Shown: positions 6,539 through 7,621 of the stretch, piece by piece
How the letters are laid out: each line of letters starts with the position of its first letter
Numbering within the stretch: position 1 is the stretch's first letter
Assembly (NCBI GenBank): GCA_020200935.1
Contig: JAIVHR010000218.1
Location: 1 to 7,621, forward strand
Source: Sphingomonadales bacterium
Lineage (GTDB): Bacteria; Pseudomonadota; Alphaproteobacteria; Sphingomonadales; Sphingomonadaceae
Reading direction: 5' to 3'
DNA length: 7,621 bases
Notes under the pieces: generated by a model
Told to the model about the DNA's origin: nothing
Database searches by the model: none
What the model saw: only the letters and a program-made list of their open reading frames with translations
Position numbers and translations under genes: made by a program

Positions 6539-7171
6539 ATGGCCCGCCCCCAGACCGACCGCGAGGCGATCCGCGAGCAGATCCTCGATTGCGCCGAACA
6601 ATTGGTGCGCGAGCGCGGCCCGGTCGCGCCGACGGTGACCGACATCGCCGCCGCCTGCGGCATGTCGCAATCGAACGTCTACCGCTTCTTCCCCAACAAG
6701 GAGGCCCTGTTCGAGGCCTTCGCCGAACGCTGGTTCCAGGAGCTCAACGACATCATGGAGGAGGTCGTCGAGAGCGATCTCGCGCCGCGCGAGAAGCTCT
6801 ACCAGTTCTTTGCTCGCCGGCTCGTCGTCAAGCAGGCGCGCTATGCCGAGGATCCCGACTATTTCGACAGCTGCATGGCGCTCGGCGAGGAGCATCACGA
6901 TGTCGTCATCAGCTATGTCGACCTCGCCGATCATTATATGGCGGTAATCCTGTCCGAGGCGATCAGCGCCGGCGAATTTCCCGGCATGTCGATCGATCGG
7001 ATGATGAACCTCGTCAACATGATGCTGGCGCCCTTCTGCGATCCGGTGCTGATGATCCGCTACAAGGGCGCGACGCCCGAGAATCTGAGGATCATCATCG
7101 ACACGATCTTCGACGGGCTGGCCGAGGGCGCGGCGGAGCGGCAGCGCGAACCGCTCAAGCTCGCTTCCTAG
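6539..7171 (+). CDS. TetR/AcrR-family transcriptional regulator
   Basis: A 210-residue one-component repressor. The N-terminal DNA-binding domain is classical: IREQILDCAEQLVRERG forms helix 1 (11-27), and TVTDIAAACGMSQSNVYRFF (32-51) is the helix-turn-helix, followed by the typical PNKEALFEA. Residues 60-200 form the helical ligand-binding and dimerisation part, which I cannot match to a ligand. The ATG at 6539 is well supported by GGAAGGAG (6524-6531) seven bases upstream. It follows ygfZ but is separated by an AT-rich promoter-like stretch containing inverted repeats, which fits autoregulation. No efflux pump or enzyme operon is adjacent in the window, so the target is unknown. The secreted-protein gene downstream, whose possible promoter contains a 16-base near-palindrome, is one candidate. 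Family confidence is high and function is unassigned. Confidence 0.93.
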   Translation: MARPQTDREAIREQILDCAEQLVRERGPVAPTVTDIAAACGMSQSNVYRFFPNKEALFEAFAERWFQELNDIMEEVVESDLAPREKLYQFFARRLVVKQARYAEDPDYFDSCMALGEEHHDVVISYVDLADHYMAVILSEAISAGEFPGMSIDRMMNLVNMMLAPFCDPVLMIRYKGATPENLRIIIDTIFDGLAEGAAERQREPLKLAS

Positions 7172-7211
7172 CGCGTCTCCCTGTCACGGTTCGGGCGAGC
7201 TTGCCGCTCCG

Positions 7212-7285
7212 TATCCCGCGCAAGCAGGAATCCAGGGCGGCGGCCGGTGTCCTGTACAGCCTTGGGCTCCTGTATTCGCGGGAGC
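7212..7285. repeat. REP-like inverted pair, copies B and C
   Basis: Copy B (7212-7247, plus) runs ATCCCGCGCAAGCAGGAATC then CAGGGCGGC. Copy C (7261-7285, minus) reads GCTCCCGCGAATACAGGAGC then CCAAG. Both match copy A behind rarD, B at 26 of 36 positions and C at 21 of 25 by hand. They point toward each other across a 13-base spacer, and the palindrome CTGTACAG (7252-7259) lies in that spacer. The arrangement resembles the paired palindromes of BIME-type REP elements. It lies 40 bases after the tetR stop, where it may serve as a transcript end, though no T tract follows. Confidence 0.6.
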
Positions 7286-7314
7286 GCGCCCGGCTCTTTC
7301 GCCGCCAAAGGGGA

Positions 7315-7346
7315 TTGACGGCGTGGGCGCGTCCACGGAGTATCTT
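7315..7346 (+). promoter_or_regulatory. Possible promoter with near-palindromic operator
   Basis: TTGACG (7315-7320) matches a -35 element, and TATCTT (7341-7346) is a moderate -10 at a long 20-base spacing. Between them, positions 7322-7337 read CGTGGGCGCGTCCACG, a 16-base near-perfect palindrome with perfect CGTGG/CCACG arms. A repressor bound there would block RNA polymerase. The promoter is a guess from consensus; the palindrome is directly visible. Confidence 0.4.
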
Positions 7347-7368
7347 CTTTTGCCGGGGGGATTTTACG

Positions 7369-7621
7369 ATGCGCGTCAGCTATCTCGGAAAGACTGTGCC
7401 GCAAGGCAGCCGGCTGTTCTTCGTCCTGACCCTCGCCATAGCCTGCGCCCTGGTCTTGCCCGGCGAGGCGCGCGCCTTTCAGGCTGCCGAGACCGATGCC
7501 GGCGGCGCTCTGGAGGCCTTCGAGAGCGACGAGGCGCTGGCGCGCTATCTGGCGCGGATACGCGGCGAGCGCGAAAGGCGGCTCCGGCGGCTGCGCGAGG
7601 AACAAGAAAGGCTGCGGGCGC
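7369..7621 (+). CDS. Exported protein of unknown function, N-terminal part only
   Basis: The reading frame is open to the window end (84 complete codons), so the gene is truncated by the window, not by mutation. ATG 7369 has a GGGGGG run (7355-7360) eight bases upstream, the same style as the patatin gene. The first residues look like a Sec signal peptide: a short basic start, the hydrophobic core LFFVLTLAIACALVL (16-30), then GEARA with likely cleavage before FQ (about residue 37). The mature start includes FESDEALARYLARI, then a strongly charged Arg/Glu helix (about 63-84: GERERRLRRLREEQERLR) likely to be coiled coil or extended helix. I do not recognise the family. The protein should be periplasmic, or outer-membrane or surface associated. 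Confidence 0.75.
   Translation, partial: MRVSYLGKTVPQGSRLFFVLTLAIACALVLPGEARAFQAAETDAGGALEAFESDEALARYLARIRGERERRLRRLREEQERLRA

Noticed and set aside
7168..7605. 145-codon minus-strand frame over the repeat pair and last gene
   Set aside because: It crosses the hairpin repeats and is antisense to a frame with a convincing signal peptide and ribosome site.

Overview
The window looks like ordinary chromosome from a GC-rich alphaproteobacterium, most likely a sphingomonad (Sphingomonadales). The grounds are very high GC in most genes, strong G/C third-position bias, a Bpt-type leucyltransferase, a short YgfZ divergent from a class II dihydroorotase, and several GANTC sites (the CcrM methylation target of alphaproteobacteria). 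Genus and species cannot be decided from the sequence alone.

Layout. Positions 1-335 hold no gene I can support. This leader has a dense GANTC cluster, a DnaA-box-like 9-mer, CtrA half-site-like TTAACC motifs and a small palindrome. Then come bpt (aspartate/glutamate leucyltransferase, +, 336-1130) and rarD (EamA/RarD permease, +, 1216-2136). Just after rarD lies a strong 8-bp hairpin belonging to a repeat family that recurs at 7212-7285. On the minus strand sit a large membrane-embedded patatin-like phospholipase (2216-4531, TTG start) and, upstream of it, pyrC (4638-5672). Divergent from pyrC, across only 40 bases, is ygfZ (+, 5713-6462), followed by a TetR-family regulator (+, 6539-7171). 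The last 253 bases open a new plus-strand gene for an exported protein that runs off the window.

How the genes relate. Most are housekeeping functions not tied to one pathway: N-degron tagging (bpt), pyrimidine synthesis (pyrC), Fe-S enzyme maintenance (ygfZ) and amino-acid or drug export (rarD). The patatin gene stands out in base composition in places, start codon and AT-rich promoter region, and may be an accessory insertion between conserved genes. The TetR gene has no clear target in view. Its best candidate sites are inverted repeats in its own leader and a 16-bp near-palindrome inside the possible promoter of the downstream secreted-protein gene.

I see no CRISPR array, tRNA, rRNA, transposase or recognised phage-defence cassette. 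The features most worth a second look are non-coding: the GANTC cluster, the REP-like hairpins (one single copy and one inverted pair), and the operator-like palindromes before the patatin, tetR and final genes. Among the proteins, it is the patatin whose catalytic Ser and Asp are separated by a membrane region.
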